Origin: Streptomyces graminofaciens
Lineage (GTDB): Bacteria > Actinomycetota > Actinomycetes > Streptomycetales > Streptomycetaceae
Direction of reading: 5' to 3'
Length of the DNA: 64,000 nt
NCBI RefSeq assembly: GCF_030294945.1
Contig: NZ_AP018448.1
Coordinates: forward strand, 868,001-932,000
Notes under the pieces: model-generated
Databases searched by the model: none
Told to the model about the DNA's origin: nothing
The model's input: the letters and a program-made list of their open reading frames with translations, nothing else
Shown here: piece by piece, positions 8,153-16,736 of the stretch
Layout: every line of letters begins with the position of its first letter
Position numbering within the stretch: position 1 is the stretch's first letter
Position numbers and translations under genes: made by a program

Positions 8153-8326
8153 ATGCCCCACTCCCTCTGGCCTCACGGCCGGATGACGCCTGCCCTCGAC
8201 CAGGTCAACGAACGCATCCGCCGACTCATGGACGAGCCCGCCGGGGACGAGCGCACCGAGGCCTACGCCCGGCTCCTCGTCGAGTGGGCCGAGGTCTTCC
8301 GCGACGACGTCGTACAAGCCGCGTAG
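8153..8326 (+). CDS. Conserved-type 57-residue small protein
   Basis: The product begins MPHSLWPHGRMTPALDQVNE and continues as two amphipathic helices (RIRRLMDEPAGDERTEAYARL, LVEWAEVFRDDVVQAA). It has the style of a small helical protein common in Streptomyces accessory regions. ATG at 8153 gives the compact form; the open frame extends upstream without coding character. A strong hairpin follows the stop, marking a monocistronic unit. Function unknown. Confidence 0.6.
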   Translation: MPHSLWPHGRMTPALDQVNERIRRLMDEPAGDERTEAYARLLVEWAEVFRDDVVQAA

Positions 8327-8334
8327 ACGGCGAC

Positions 8335-8366
8335 ACCCCGCCCGATTTCCAGGCCGGGCGGGGCGT
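8335..8366. terminator. GC-rich stem-loop between convergent genes
   Basis: CCCCGCCCG is followed after a short loop by CGGGCGGGG, a perfect nine-base stem. It sits directly after the stop at 8326 and before the end of the minus-strand gene, so it probably acts in both directions. There is no U-tract, as is usual in Streptomyces. Confidence 0.7.
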
Positions 8367-8410
8367 CAGGGTCATCCGAGTAGCAGCATCAACTCGTGGA
8401 CTCCGTCACC

Positions 8411-8886
8411 CTACGAACCGGGTCTGACATCGCCTGGCTCCAGACCCGGGTGGGTGGTCGCATAGTGCTCGGTGATCGGTGCCTCGACGCGTCTGCGGAA
8501 CACCTCATGGCGGGCGTTCGCCTGCGCGGTGAGCGCCTCGTCGAGCTTTGCCGGGTCCAGGGGCACGAAGAACGGCGCGACCGGCTCGCGGCTCGGATTC
8601 TCGTCATGGTGCCAGCCGCAGCCGAGTGACACGAGAAGCGAATCGTCCCTGACAGCGGGTGCCCGAAGCCGTACGGGTAGTCAGGCATAGGAATGATGCT
8701 CGGCTCGGGCGGCGGCGCCGCTTCGGCCGCCCGGCGCGCGGCGTCCAGCTCCGCCCACATCTCGGTCGGCGACTTCTGCGGCAGCCGGGCGAAGAATGCA
8801 TCAAGGTCCGGATCAGGCGTTATGCCCTCAGCATCACAAAGACAGCAGAACGCCCGCCCCGGAGCGGTGGGCGGGCGTTCGATCAA
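8411..8886 (-). pseudogene. Zinc-knuckle hypothetical protein, 1-base frameshift
   Basis: The first frame reads ITPDPDLDAFFARLPQKSPT then EMWAELDAARRAAEAAPPPE and DYPYGFGHPLSGTIRFSC. It then loses frame near 8630. Adding one C (TGTCACTC to TGTCCACTC) restores a smooth continuation, PLGCGWHHDENPSREPVAPF through to PGLEPGDVRPGS and a stop at 8411. Cysteine and histidine pairs on both sides of the break suggest a zinc ribbon. The TTG start at 8886 overlaps the upstream gene's stop and is doubtful. Mutation and sequencing error are both possible. Confidence 0.55.
8851..8877 (-). terminator. Stem-loop after the small coiled-coil gene
   Basis: CGCCCGCCCCGGAGCGGTGGGCGGGCG folds into a stem of CGCCCGCCC against its near complement. 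It lies just past the stop of the gene at 8883-9059, so it probably ends that transcript. This casts doubt on a start for the next gene at 8886. Confidence 0.5.
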
Positions 8887-9059
8887 GGGGACGCGGGGGC
8901 CGCGCCCGGCGGAGCGGTCGGCTCCTCCTCGTCCGGCAGGAGCTGCGCGAGCCGTGCATTCGCCAGGTCGACGGCGTCCCGCAGGCTCCCACCGCTGTTG
9001 GGATACAGCTCGTGCTCGACACGGGCGAGGCGGTCCTCAATCCCGCTCACGCGCTCCAT
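8883..9059 (-). CDS. 58-residue coiled-coil-like small protein
   Basis: The product reads MERVSGIEDRLARVEHELYP then NSGGSLRDAVDLANARLAQL and an acidic, proline-rich tail. The heptad-like spacing (I, L, V, L) suggests a short coiled coil. The pattern resembles small proteins in actinophage and integrative-element gene sets. ATG at 9059 was preferred because upstream residues are arginine-rich frame noise. Function unknown. Confidence 0.5.
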   Translation of the reverse strand: MERVSGIEDRLARVEHELYPNSGGSLRDAVDLANARLAQLLPDEEEPTAPPGAAPASP

Positions 9060-9542
9060 CACCCCGGCCCGGCCCGGCACACCCGGGCGGCCCCTCGCAA
9101 GGCCGACCGAGACAAAACGCGCGCGCCGAGCAGCCACTCGAACCCCCCGCCCCATGCGGACCGCGTCAACGCGCGGGCCGCGGCTCACATGTACAGACCG
9201 TCGGCATCAGGGCAGGGTCGACCGCGCTCCCCAGCACGGAAACCGAATGACTCGTTCCTGAATTGGATCAGCGAACGTGGGCAGTAGCTGCTGTGAATAT
9301 GCCGTGAACAGGCCAACCAGAAGAAAGGTTCCAGCCAACACAGGTGATGCTGATCATGCACAGCCTTCTCTCGGCGAATCAGCCACCGCCGACCTCCCAC
9401 CAGGGCAAACACCCCAAGACAACCCCGTCAGGAGAAGGAGGCCGCCGCGGTGTGAGCGAGCGCCGCCCGTGTGGGTGATGACAGCCGGGCGGTTCGGCGA
9501 GACGCTCAGCAGAGAGTCGAGAACACCACAGACCACTTCAGG
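9060..9542. other. Gene-poor stretch, no supported coding sequence
   Basis: Open frames here have no coding bias, no good start and no family motif. The part around 9230-9400 is less GC-rich than its surroundings, which may indicate foreign DNA. Confidence 0.4.
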
Positions 9543-9660
9543 GCCCGGTCGCGCTGCGCGGCCGGGCTCGCGCCGTGCGGCGGCGCGAGCTGTACCGCAA
9601 CAGCTGTGCCGCCCGGGCCGCCTGCTGGCCGTGCGGGAGTACGCCAGCAGGCGGCCGGGG
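9543..9660. repeat. Three consecutive strong stem-loops
   Basis: Hairpin 1 (9543-9553 with 9557-9567) has an 11-bp stem with one G-U pair and a three-base loop. Hairpin 2 (9566-9575 with 9581-9590) has a perfect 10-bp stem, GCTCGCGCCG. Hairpin 3 (9612-9629 with 9643-9660) has an 18-bp stem with one mismatch around GGCCGCCTGCTGGC. No coding sequence explains them. They could be terminators, a structured RNA or remains of a replication or transfer origin. Confidence 0.6.
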
Positions 9661-9683
9661 TCCCGAAGGCGCGGGCTGAGGGG

Positions 9684-9776
9684 GTGGAGTGGCCGGTGAA
9701 CGTCGCCCTCGCGCGGCCCGTGACGCAGCTGCCGAAGGGTCCGTCGTGGGCTTACGAGATCAAGTTATGGACGGGG
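9684..9776 (+). pseudogene. N-terminal fragment of an ATP-dependent DNA ligase
   Basis: A GTG start behind GAGGGG gives VEWPVNVALARPVTQLPKGP then SWAYEIKLWTG. This is the standard opening of actinobacterial ATP-dependent ligases just before the nucleotidyl-lysine motif (normally K-x-DGxR). The similarity ends at that motif, so the active site is gone. About 30 residues survive of several hundred. A C-terminal ligase fragment lies on the other strand at 14108. Confidence 0.6.
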
Positions 9777-9847
9777 CTTCTTCTTGTCCGTTGTCCATAG
9801 CGAACTCCGCTTGGGGAGCCCCTCGTTCGTGATCCGCAGCCGGGTGC

Positions 9848-10633
9848 TCAGGTCAGGGTCTGGGCTGCGTACAGGGCCCCGAGGGCAGTGGCGAGGGTGC
9901 CGAGGAGGAGGCGTAGGGCGCGTTCGGGCAGGCGGGGTTGGAGGCGGGCGCCGAGGTAGCCGCCGATCAGGCCGCCGGTGCCGCAGGCGAGTCCGAGCCC
10001 CCAATCGGGGGCGACGTCTCCGGGGCTGACGAGGGACAGCAGCGCATAGGTTGCGGCGCCGACGAGGGACGTGGCGAAGGTGGCGGCGAGCGCGGCCGGC
10101 GCCACACGGGCGACGGGCAGGCCGCGGCCGACGAGGATCGGGCCCAGGAGGGAGCCGCCGCCGATACCGTAGATGCCGCCGACTACGCCGACCGCCAGGG
10201 CGAGGCCGGTCAGGGTGCGCGGGGCCAACTCGCCTGTGGGCGAAGGCCGGTGTCGGGACGGGATGAGGGTGCGCAGGCACAGCCACAGGCCGAGTGGCAG
10301 CAGCAGTGCGGCGATCAGGAGGCGGAAGACGCCGGGGCCGGGGAGGGCGAAGACGCGGAGGGCGGCGCCGATGACGACGCCGGGCAGGGTGCCCAGCACC
10401 AGGCGCCGGGCGAGGCCGCCGCGCAGGGCGCCGTCGTTGCGGTAGCGCCACAGGGCGCCGGGTCCGGCGACGACGTTGAACAGCAGGTTCGTCGGGGTGA
10501 CGGCCGGGTTGGGCACGCCGAAGACGCTCAGCTGGACCGGGAGGAGGAACACTGCGCCGGACACGCCGACCGGTGCGGTCACGGTCGCGATCAGCAGCCC
10601 GGCGACCAGGCCTGCTGGCACTGTCCAGTCCAC
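9848..10633 (-). CDS. TauE/SafE family membrane permease
   Basis: This is a 261-residue polytopic inner-membrane protein with about eight hydrophobic segments and two half-repeats. Family signatures are the N-terminal GAVFLLPVQLSVFGVPNPAVTPTNLLFN and the matching GVVGGIYGIGGGSLLGPILV in the second half. TauE/SafE proteins export sulfite, sulfoacetate or related organic anions. No sulfur-metabolism genes are nearby, so the substrate is open. ATG at 10633 starts immediately before the first membrane helix. It is followed by the ligase fragment and hairpin cluster. Confidence 0.85.
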   Translation of the reverse strand: MDWTVPAGLVAGLLIATVTAPVGVSGAVFLLPVQLSVFGVPNPAVTPTNLLFNVVAGPGALWRYRNDGALRGGLARRLVLGTLPGVVIGAALRVFALPGPGVFRLLIAALLLPLGLWLCLRTLIPSRHRPSPTGELAPRTLTGLALAVGVVGGIYGIGGGSLLGPILVGRGLPVARVAPAALAATFATSLVGAATYALLSLVSPGDVAPDWGLGLACGTGGLIGGYLGARLQPRLPERALRLLLGTLATALGALYAAQTLT

Positions 10634-10808
10634 CGTCGCCCCCTGCCCGTTGCTCGCCTGGCCAGTATCAACGCCTCGCAGGACAGCGAGGTGACCTGCA
10701 ACGAGATGTTCACGATCGGCCGGGCGGGGGTGCGGTGCCCTCGCCCGGCCAGCGCGGTCACCGGACGGGTAGGCCCGGTGGGAGCCGCGATCACGGGGCC
10801 GGCAACGT

Positions 10809-11261
10809 CTAGGGCTGCGCCTGTGATCGGCCGGCCCCAGGGGGTTTGCTGATGACGCGGTACATGCCGATCGAATCGTGGGTGGCGGTGTCGGCGAAGC
10901 CGAACTTCTCGTAGAGGAAGCGGGCCGGGCCGTCGGCGATCAGTGAGACGTAGGCGGTGGCGGGCGCCCGGCGTTCCAGTTCCTCGGTGAGCGCGGCCAT
11001 GATGCGCTTGCCGAAACCGCGGCCTTGGTGGGCGGGGTTGACGCACATGTCGACGATCTGGAAGGCGGTGCCGCCGTCCCCGATGATCCGTCCCATGCCG
11101 ACAGGCTCCCCTTCGTGGTGGAGGACCACCCCGTGCCATGTGTTCGGCAGGGCGTGCGCGACCGCTTCGGGGTCTTTGTCGGAGAGGCCGGCGTCGGTGC
11201 GCAGGCGGCGGAAGACCTCGACGGAGGGTACCCCGACGCTCAACTCGTACGGGTCGTTCAC
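10809..11261 (-). CDS. GNAT family N-acetyltransferase
   Basis: This is a 150-residue acetyl-CoA-dependent acyltransferase. The acetyl-CoA loop is VDMCVNPAHQGRGFGKRIM (Q-x-x-G-x-G/A), preceded by the VGMGRIIGDGG strand pair and followed by FLYEKFGF. GTG at 11261 was chosen because a longer start would run into the upstream gene's stop region. The substrate is unknown; small stand-alone GNATs acetylate amines, drugs or peptides. It lies in a same-strand run with the gene at 11326. Confidence 0.82.
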   Translation of the reverse strand: MNDPYELSVGVPSVEVFRRLRTDAGLSDKDPEAVAHALPNTWHGVVLHHEGEPVGMGRIIGDGGTAFQIVDMCVNPAHQGRGFGKRIMAALTEELERRAPATAYVSLIADGPARFLYEKFGFADTATHDSIGMYRVISKPPGAGRSQAQP

Positions 11262-11325
11262 GCTGTCCACTTCCGATCGTGCGTCGTGTGCGGTGAAGAG
11301 GTTGCCATGGTGTTCGGCTGGTGGG

Positions 11326-11853
11326 TCAGTGGCCGGTTTCGGCGTGGTCGCCGTGGTCGCTGAGCTGGGCTTCGAACCAGTCATGCAGGGCGTCGACCAA
11401 GGCGGGCTCGTCGGTGGTGTACGTCAGGGTGGCTCCGTCGGACCGCTCCTTGTAGCGGACTTCGACGCGCTCGTAGCCCTCCGCCAGTGCGGCCAGTCCC
11501 GGCATGCTGTCGCCGTGGATCTGGGCGGGGTCGCCGAAGTCACCCTGGGCGAATGCCTTGGCCTCCTGCTTCAGGTGGGTGCGGATGAGGGCGATCTGCT
11601 TGTCGTCGTCGGGCTGGTCGGCGACGACGTCCTGGACGCCGCCTGTGTCGGTCGGGGTGAAGTGGTGGGTGGTCTCTTCGAGGTCGAAGGGCATCACTGA
11701 CCGGCCGCGTTCGGCGACCGCTTCCTTCCGACTGGTCTGCCCCTCGCCGCCGTCTTGTTGGGGGCCGCCGATCCACAAGGCTGCCCCCAGGGCCGCGCCG
11801 ATGCAGGCTGTGGTGATACCGGCCGTCAGCAGCCGGCGCTGTGCGACGTTCAT
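11326..11853 (-). CDS. Membrane-anchored or secreted conserved protein
   Basis: The 175-residue product has an N-terminal membrane helix (about residues 8-30, AGITTACIGAALGAALWIGG) and an extracytoplasmic domain. The outer part contains MPFDLEETTHHFTPTDTGGV, a helical middle and a His/Asp-rich end (DHGDHAETGH) that could bind metal. The ATG at 11853 starts just before the helix. It is encoded just downstream of a DHA2 exporter. Similar proteins are often mislabelled aspartate carbamoyltransferase, but no transcarbamylase motif is present. Confidence 0.6.
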   Translation of the reverse strand: MNVAQRRLLTAGITTACIGAALGAALWIGGPQQDGGEGQTSRKEAVAERGRSVMPFDLEETTHHFTPTDTGGVQDVVADQPDDDKQIALIRTHLKQEAKAFAQGDFGDPAQIHGDSMPGLAALAEGYERVEVRYKERSDGATLTYTTDEPALVDALHDWFEAQLSDHGDHAETGH

Positions 11854-11933
11854 CGTGTGCCTTCCGTGAGCACGTCCAGGGGCGGGTGGTGTGCCCGCTT
11901 CGCTGTGGGTGGGATCCGGCGTGTGGCCTGGGC

Positions 11934-13331
11934 TTACTGCTGTTTGGCGGGGATCAGCCACCAGACGATGACAGCGGAGACGGCGGCCAGGCCGGTGGCG
12001 ACGAGAAACGCGTCGTCGAAGCCGGAGGCGCTCTGGGCACCGGTGCGGGCGGCGATACTCGTGGCGGCGGCGCTGGAGACGGCCGCCGCGCCGGCGGAGG
12101 CGCCGAACTCGTGGAAGGTGCTCACGATGCCCGACGCGACCCCGGCCTCGTGGGAGGCGACGCTGGCGAGGGCGGTGACTGAGGCGACCACGAACAGGCC
12201 GCCCAGTCCCGCCGCGGCCAGGCTCACCCCGGTCACCATCGCGGCCGTTCCGGACCACAGCACCGGCACGAGGAACCCGGCGGCCGCCACGGCCAGGGAG
12301 ATCACCGCCAGCAGCCGGGCTCCCAGCGAGCCGATCACGCGGCCGGCGGCTGCGGCCGCGGCCATGGTCAGCAGCGCCACCGGCAGGAACAGCACCCCGG
12401 TCATCAGCGCCCCGTGGCCCCGAAGGTTCTGCAGGTAGAAAGAGCCGAGGAAGAAGGCCCCCACCATCAGCGCCGTCGTGACGGCAATGACGAAGGTGCC
12501 CGCCACCACCGGCCGCCGGGTAAGCAGCCGCAGGTCCATCAGCGGTGCCGCCGCCCGGCGCTGCCACAGAGCGAAGGCCGCGTAGCCGGCTGCCGCAGCG
12601 AAGGCCAGGGCCACGGTGACCAGGTCGAGCCAGCCATGGTCACCGGCACGGATCAGGGCGTAGATGAGGGCGCCGGTCGCGGCGGCGACCAGGACAGCGC
12701 CGGGTATGTCGAGGGAGCCGGTGCCCGCGCGGGGCAGGTGGGGCAGGATCCGGGCGAGCGAGACGAGGACGACCAGGCCGACCGGGACGTTGACGAAGAA
12801 GACCCAAGCCCAACCCGGCCCCGCCGTGATCAGCCCGCCCAGCAGCACCCCGAGGGCGGCACCTCCGCCGCCGAGCGCCGACCAGATACCCAGCGCCCGG
12901 TTGCGCTCCTCGCCGTCGAACAGCCGCACCACCACCGACAGCGCGGCGGGCGAGAGCAGCGCGGCCCCCGCCCCCTGGGCGATTCGCGCGGCGAGCAGCA
13001 GCGGGGCGCCGGTGGCGAGTCCGGCGGCCAGGGACGCGGCGGTGAACACGGCGAGCCCGGCCAGGACAACCCGCTTGGGCCCGAACAGGTCCGCGGCCCG
13101 GCCGCCGAGCAGCATCATGCTCCCGAACGTGAGGGCGTAGCCGCTGACCACCCAGGTCAAGGCCGCGCGGTTCAGGCCCAGTTCGGCGCCCATGTCCGGC
13201 AGGGCGATCGCGACGACCGTGATGTCGAGGATCAGCATCAACTGGGCCAGCCCCAGCAGTCCCAGGGCCGTCCAGCGCAGCGGATGCGGTGCATCCGGCG
13301 CCCGGGTGGTGGTGGATTCCGTGTCGCTCAT
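11934..13331 (-). CDS. DHA2-type MFS drug/proton antiporter
   Basis: This is a 465-residue exporter with about 14 hydrophobic segments, as in EmrB/QacA-type transporters. Motif C appears as GLLGLAQLMLILDITVVAIA in helix 1 (LDxTVVxxALP type), and the loop 2-3 motif is GGRAADLFGPKRV. It would export lipophilic compounds using the proton gradient. ATG at 13331 has GAGGAGGGG at good spacing; the GTG nine bases upstream is too close to it. A TetR gene is divergent across a short region with an inverted repeat, the usual efflux-pump arrangement. Confidence 0.88.
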   Translation of the reverse strand: MSDTESTTTRAPDAPHPLRWTALGLLGLAQLMLILDITVVAIALPDMGAELGLNRAALTWVVSGYALTFGSMMLLGGRAADLFGPKRVVLAGLAVFTAASLAAGLATGAPLLLAARIAQGAGAALLSPAALSVVVRLFDGEERNRALGIWSALGGGGAALGVLLGGLITAGPGWAWVFFVNVPVGLVVLVSLARILPHLPRAGTGSLDIPGAVLVAAATGALIYALIRAGDHGWLDLVTVALAFAAAAGYAAFALWQRRAAAPLMDLRLLTRRPVVAGTFVIAVTTALMVGAFFLGSFYLQNLRGHGALMTGVLFLPVALLTMAAAAAAGRVIGSLGARLLAVISLAVAAAGFLVPVLWSGTAAMVTGVSLAAAGLGGLFVVASVTALASVASHEAGVASGIVSTFHEFGASAGAAAVSSAAATSIAARTGAQSASGFDDAFLVATGLAAVSAVIVWWLIPAKQQ

Positions 13332-13373
13332 GACGCTCACCCCTCCTCGATAACTCGTACAAGGCTGTTCACG

Positions 13374-13394
13374 TTATACGCCCCGGGGGTATAA
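13374..13394. promoter_or_regulatory. Candidate TetR operator in the exporter/regulator intergenic region
   Basis: TTATAC (13374-13379) and GTATAA (13389-13394) form an inverted repeat around a GC core. The half-sites also look like -10 hexamers for both directions. The position between divergent tetR and MFS genes fits a shared operator. Binding is inferred. Confidence 0.5.
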
Positions 13395-13435
13395 GCCAAA
13401 CAGGTGTGTACGGCTTAGCGAGGTAAGGTGGGCGC

Positions 13436-14056
13436 ATGGCGAGCAAGAACCCCACAACTACCAAGCGCGCCGACGCGCTGCGCAGCATCGAGGCGATCGT
13501 GCAGGCCGCCGCCGAATGCCTCGGGCGGAACCCGGAAGCGAGCCTGAGCGAGATCGCGCGGGCCGCCGGCGTGGGCCGGGTGACGCTGTATGGCCATTTC
13601 GCCTCCCGGGCGGAGGTCGTCGACGCGGCGATGAGCCGCGCGCTCGACCGGGGCAACGAAGTCCTGGACACGGTGGATATGGCCGGTGACCCGAGGCTCG
13701 CCCTGGCCCGGTACATCGAGGCTGGCTGGCACCTGGTGGACCAGGCGCGGGCGCTGCTCGCCGCCGCGCAGCGGGAGCTGTCCGCCGGGCGCATCCTCGA
13801 ACTGCATGCCGGGCCCGCCGCCCGGGTCGAGGCGCTGGTCGCCCGCGGTCGTGCCGAGGGGGTCTTCCGCACCGACCTGCCCATCGCCTGGATGGTCAAT
13901 GTCCTGCACGCGGTCATGCACAGCGCCGCAGAGGAGATCCGCGCCGGCCGCCTGACCTCCGACCGCGCCGCCGGCCACATCACGGCCACGGTGCTCGCCG
14001 CCTTCACCCCGCCGGGGACACCGGTGCCCGCGACCGGCGGCGGGGCCCACCCGTAG
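13436..14056 (+). CDS. TetR family regulator, probable repressor of the MFS exporter
   Basis: The 206-residue product has an N-terminal HTH at about residues 25-65 (LSEIARAAGVGRVTLYGHFASRAEVV) and a helical effector domain. The ATG at 13436 lies 104 bases from the divergent exporter start, with the TTATAC...GTATAA inverted repeat between. A classical local drug-sensing circuit is likely, in which ligand binding releases both promoters. The C-terminus ends in a proline/glycine-rich tail without structure. Confidence 0.87.
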   Translation: MASKNPTTTKRADALRSIEAIVQAAAECLGRNPEASLSEIARAAGVGRVTLYGHFASRAEVVDAAMSRALDRGNEVLDTVDMAGDPRLALARYIEAGWHLVDQARALLAAAQRELSAGRILELHAGPAARVEALVARGRAEGVFRTDLPIAWMVNVLHAVMHSAAEEIRAGRLTSDRAAGHITATVLAAFTPPGTPVPATGGGAHP

Positions 14057-14107
14057 CCCGCAGGGAAGAAGCCGTGGTCTGCGAGGGATCCTCGTCCGTG
14101 AAGGCGG

Positions 14108-14257
14108 TCAGGTGGTGAAGGGCGGCATCTCGTGCGGGGTGAGGTCGTCGCGCAGCCGTACGAAACGGACCGGGTGGCGGTAGCGGCCGGCGTCGACGGC
14201 GGAGACGGCGGCGAACTCGGCCACCAGGTCCGGCTTCACGGTGCGGAACTCCAGCTC
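14108..14257 (-). pseudogene. C-terminal fragment of an ATP-dependent DNA ligase
   Basis: The minus strand reads ELEFRTVKPDLVAEFAAVSA then VDAGRYRHPVRFVRLRDDLT and stops at 14108. This matches the end of the OB-fold domain in LigD-like ligases (RHPVRFxRxRxD). Only about 49 residues remain and there is no start. The N-terminal fragment at 9684 is on the opposite strand. Confidence 0.6.
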
Positions 14258-14339
14258 GGAGCATGTACGGCCGCGCATCCTTCACACTCCTCCGAGCACG
14301 GATTCTCACCCCACAGTGATGCCGCCCCCGTGCCGAAAC

Positions 14340-14653
14340 TCAGCTCGGGTGGCGAGGAGATTCATTGCGCAGCCTCCAGATTTCCTTCCACTGCCGGGCG
14401 TGATCGGCCGCCAACAGCGGGTCGGGCGCGTCGGCCCGCTGCACCGCGAGGCTGACCCCGCATTCCCTGCACAGCTGATGGATCCGGAAGACGCCGTCGT
14501 GCCAGGCGCTGGTGTTGTCCCGGTTTCCGCATACACGACATGTCAGCGCAGGAGCTTCATCGGGCGGGACCGACGAACGGAGCACCCGCTCGACGACCAC
14601 TGGCAGCGGTTCGTCGGGATGGATCGTCGGCTCGGGACAGTACGCTGGCTTTA
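14340..14653 (-). pseudogene. Zinc-ribbon protein truncated by transposon insertion
   Basis: The frame comes in from the transposon edge as KPAYCPEPTIHPDEPLPVVV and continues to ALTCRVCGNRDNTSAW and HQLCRECGVSL, then an ARQWKEIWRL helix, ending at 14340. The two CxxC pairs suggest a zinc ribbon. No start is left on this side of the insertion, and no matching N-terminal part is evident beyond the far edge at 16740. An internal GTG restart near position 14600 is possible. Function unknown. Confidence 0.5.
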
Positions 14654-15504
14654 GACGTCGTCTCATTTGGCGAGTCTGCGGTAGCAGATGAGGCTGCAGG
14701 CAATGGCGGTGAAGGCCAGGAAGTGTTCGGCCTTGCGTTCGTAGCGGCGGTGCAGACGGCGGCAGCCGCCCAGCCATGACATCGTGCGCTCGATAGTCCA
14801 ACGGTGTCGGCCGAGTCGCGTGGAGGACTCGATGCCCTTGCGGGCGATGCGGTGCCGGATACCTCGCTTGCGTAGCCATCGGCGCAGGTGGTCGTAGTCG
14901 TAGCCTTTGTCCGCGTGCAGCTTGGCCGGCCGGCGTCTGCGCGGGCCGCGGCGGGAGCGGATCGGCGGGATGCCGCGCACCAGCGGCTCGAGTGCCTGGC
15001 TGTCATGCAGGTTCGCGCCGGAGATCCCGACCGAGAGGGGTAAACCGGTCCGCTCGGTGATCAAGTGGACCTTCGAGCCCTTCTTGCCCCGGTCTACAGG
15101 ATTCGGACCTGTCAGGTCCCCCCTTTCAGGGCCCGCATGTTCACCGAGTCGATCGCGCAACGTGACCAGTCCAACTCTCCGCGCGAGCCCAGTTCGTCGA
15201 GGATGACGCGGTGCAGCTTCGCCCAGACCCGGGCGGCGGTCCACTCGGTGAAGCGCCGGTGCGCGGTCGGCCCCGAGGGGCCGAAGACCGGCGGCAACTG
15301 CCGCCAGGTGCAACCCGTCGTGGCCACGAAGATGATCGCGGCCAGCACCTCACGATCCCCGTACCGCCGCCGACCGCCGCCCTGCGGCCGCGATGGAGCA
15401 GGCGGGACCACCCACTGGAACAGTTCCCACAACTCGTCCGGCACCATGCGCTCGACCATCACCACATCGTGCAGACTACCCAGCACTCCAAATGAGACGA
15501 CGTC
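14654..15504 (-). mobile_element. IS5-family insertion sequence, copy 1
   Basis: This is an 851-bp element with inverted terminal repeats of at least 17 bp and one transposase gene in two overlapping frames on the minus strand. Its encoded proteins are the same as those of copy 2. Confidence 0.85.
14663..15486 (-). CDS. IS5-family transposase, two frames joined by -1 frameshift (copy 1)
   Basis: OrfA (15486-15112, 124 residues) holds the N-terminal DUF4096-like region (PDELWELFQWVVPPAPSRPQ, GCTWRQLPPVFG) and the first catalytic Asp in CAIDSVN. OrfB continues with HADKGYD (second Asp) and RWTIERTMSWL (Glu), completing the DDE triad. The frames meet at AAAGGGGGGACC. A -1 slip on the six-G run would give a fused product of about 274 residues. 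This is the known expression mode of the IS427-type group. Confidence 0.83.
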
Positions 15505-15885
15505 TAAATCCCGACCGACGCGCCTGCGATGGCCATCTCCGAACCGAGCTCGGCATGTTCAGGACCGCCCTTCAGGCGCCCACGCCCGCCGGAACTTCAA
15601 TCGGTGCAGGCCCGCGTTCAACTGACGGCGGGGCACTTCCGATGCGGCCCGTCTGAGCCTCAGCCGACGACAGCCAGCCACAGCGGTGGGTCGGCCGCCC
15701 GACCGGGCGCGCGTGTGTCTCGCTGCACCCCCACTGGCCTCAGCCACGCTGCCGGTGTCGTCGGCCAGAGCAGGCCGCGACGGCCGGTCCGTGAAGACAA
15801 CGCCGGAGGGTATTCACCCCTCAAAGCTCTCAGCTTGGGAAGCTCGTGTTTCCCAGCCTGGGAAGCCCTGCTGACCTGCGACTAA
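15505..15885. other. Core of the composite transposon, no clear gene
   Basis: The 381 bp between the two IS copies contain only short open frames without good starts or family motifs. The right part (15810-15880) has a repeated TGGGAAGC/CCTGGGAAGCC pattern and is somewhat less GC-rich. Confidence 0.5.
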
Positions 15886-16736
15886 GACGTCGTCTCATTT
15901 GGAGTGCTGGGTAGTCTGCACGATGTGGTGATGGTCGAGCGCATGGTGCCGGACGAGTTGTGGGAACTGTTCCAGTGGGTGGTCCCGCCTGCTCCATCGC
16001 GGCCGCAGGGCGGCGGTCGGCGGCGGTACGGGGATCGTGAGGTGCTGGCCGCGATCATCTTCGTGGCCACGACGGGTTGCACCTGGCGGCAGTTGCCGCC
16101 GGTCTTCGGCCCCTCGGGGCCGACCGCGCACCGGCGCTTCACCGAGTGGACCGCCGCCCGGGTCTGGGCGAAGCTGCACCGCGTCATCCTCGACGAACTG
16201 GGCTCGCGCGGAGAGTTGGACTGGTCACGTTGCGCGATCGACTCGGTGAACATGCGGGCCCTGAAAGGGGGGACCTGACAGGTCCGAATCCTGTAGACCG
16301 GGGCAAGAAGGGCTCGAAGGTCCACTTGATCACCGAGCGGACCGGTTTACCCCTCTCGGTCGGGATCTCCGGCGCGAACCTGCATGACAGCCAGGCACTC
16401 GAGCCGCTGGTGCGCGGCATCCCGCCGATCCGCTCCCGCCGCGGCCCGCGCAGACGCCGGCCGGCCAAGCTGCACGCGGACAAAGGCTACGACTACGACC
16501 ACCTGCGCCGATGGCTACGCAAGCGAGGTATCCGGCACCGCATCGCCCGCAAGGGCATCGAGTCCTCCACGCGACTCGGCCGACACCGTTGGACTATCGA
16601 GCGCACGATGTCATGGCTGGGCGGCTGCCGCCGTCTGCACCGCCGCTACGAACGCAAGGCCGAACACTTCCTGGCCTTCACCGCCATTGCCTGCAGCCTC
16701 ATCTGCTACCGCAGACTCGCCAAATGAGACGACGTC
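15886..16736 (+). mobile_element. IS5-family insertion sequence, copy 2
   Basis: This is an 851-bp element, a mirror image of copy 1, with the same terminal repeats. Coordinates of both copies are exactly symmetric about the centre of the composite element, and the encoded products are the same. Confidence 0.85.
15904..16727 (+). CDS. IS5-family transposase, two frames joined by -1 frameshift (copy 2)
   Basis: OrfA spans 15904-16278 and OrfB continues in the -1 frame from about 16265 to 16727. The slip site is the G6 run in CTGAAAGGGGGGACC. The DDE residues are in CAIDSVN, LHADKGYDYD and RWTIERTMSWL. The protein matches copy 1 residue for residue, so both arms are potentially active. Confidence 0.83.

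Larger units (their letters stand above)
14654..16736. mobile_element. Composite transposon: two inverted IS5-family copies around a 381-bp core
   Basis: Two 851-bp insertion sequences lie in opposite orientation at 14654-15504 and 15886-16736. The outer ends are GACGTCGTCTCATTTGG and its complement. The outer flanks are TTA on both sides (14651-14653 and 16737-16739), a 3-bp direct repeat of the TNA kind typical of IS5-group insertions. The inner flanks are both TAA. The outer duplication indicates that the whole 2.08-kb unit inserted as one. The core holds no recognisable gene. Confidence 0.8.

Noticed and set aside
9185..9412. 75-codon minus-strand frame as a gene
   Set aside because: It has no ribosome-binding site and its composition (many Cys, His and Trp) looks like non-coding sequence.
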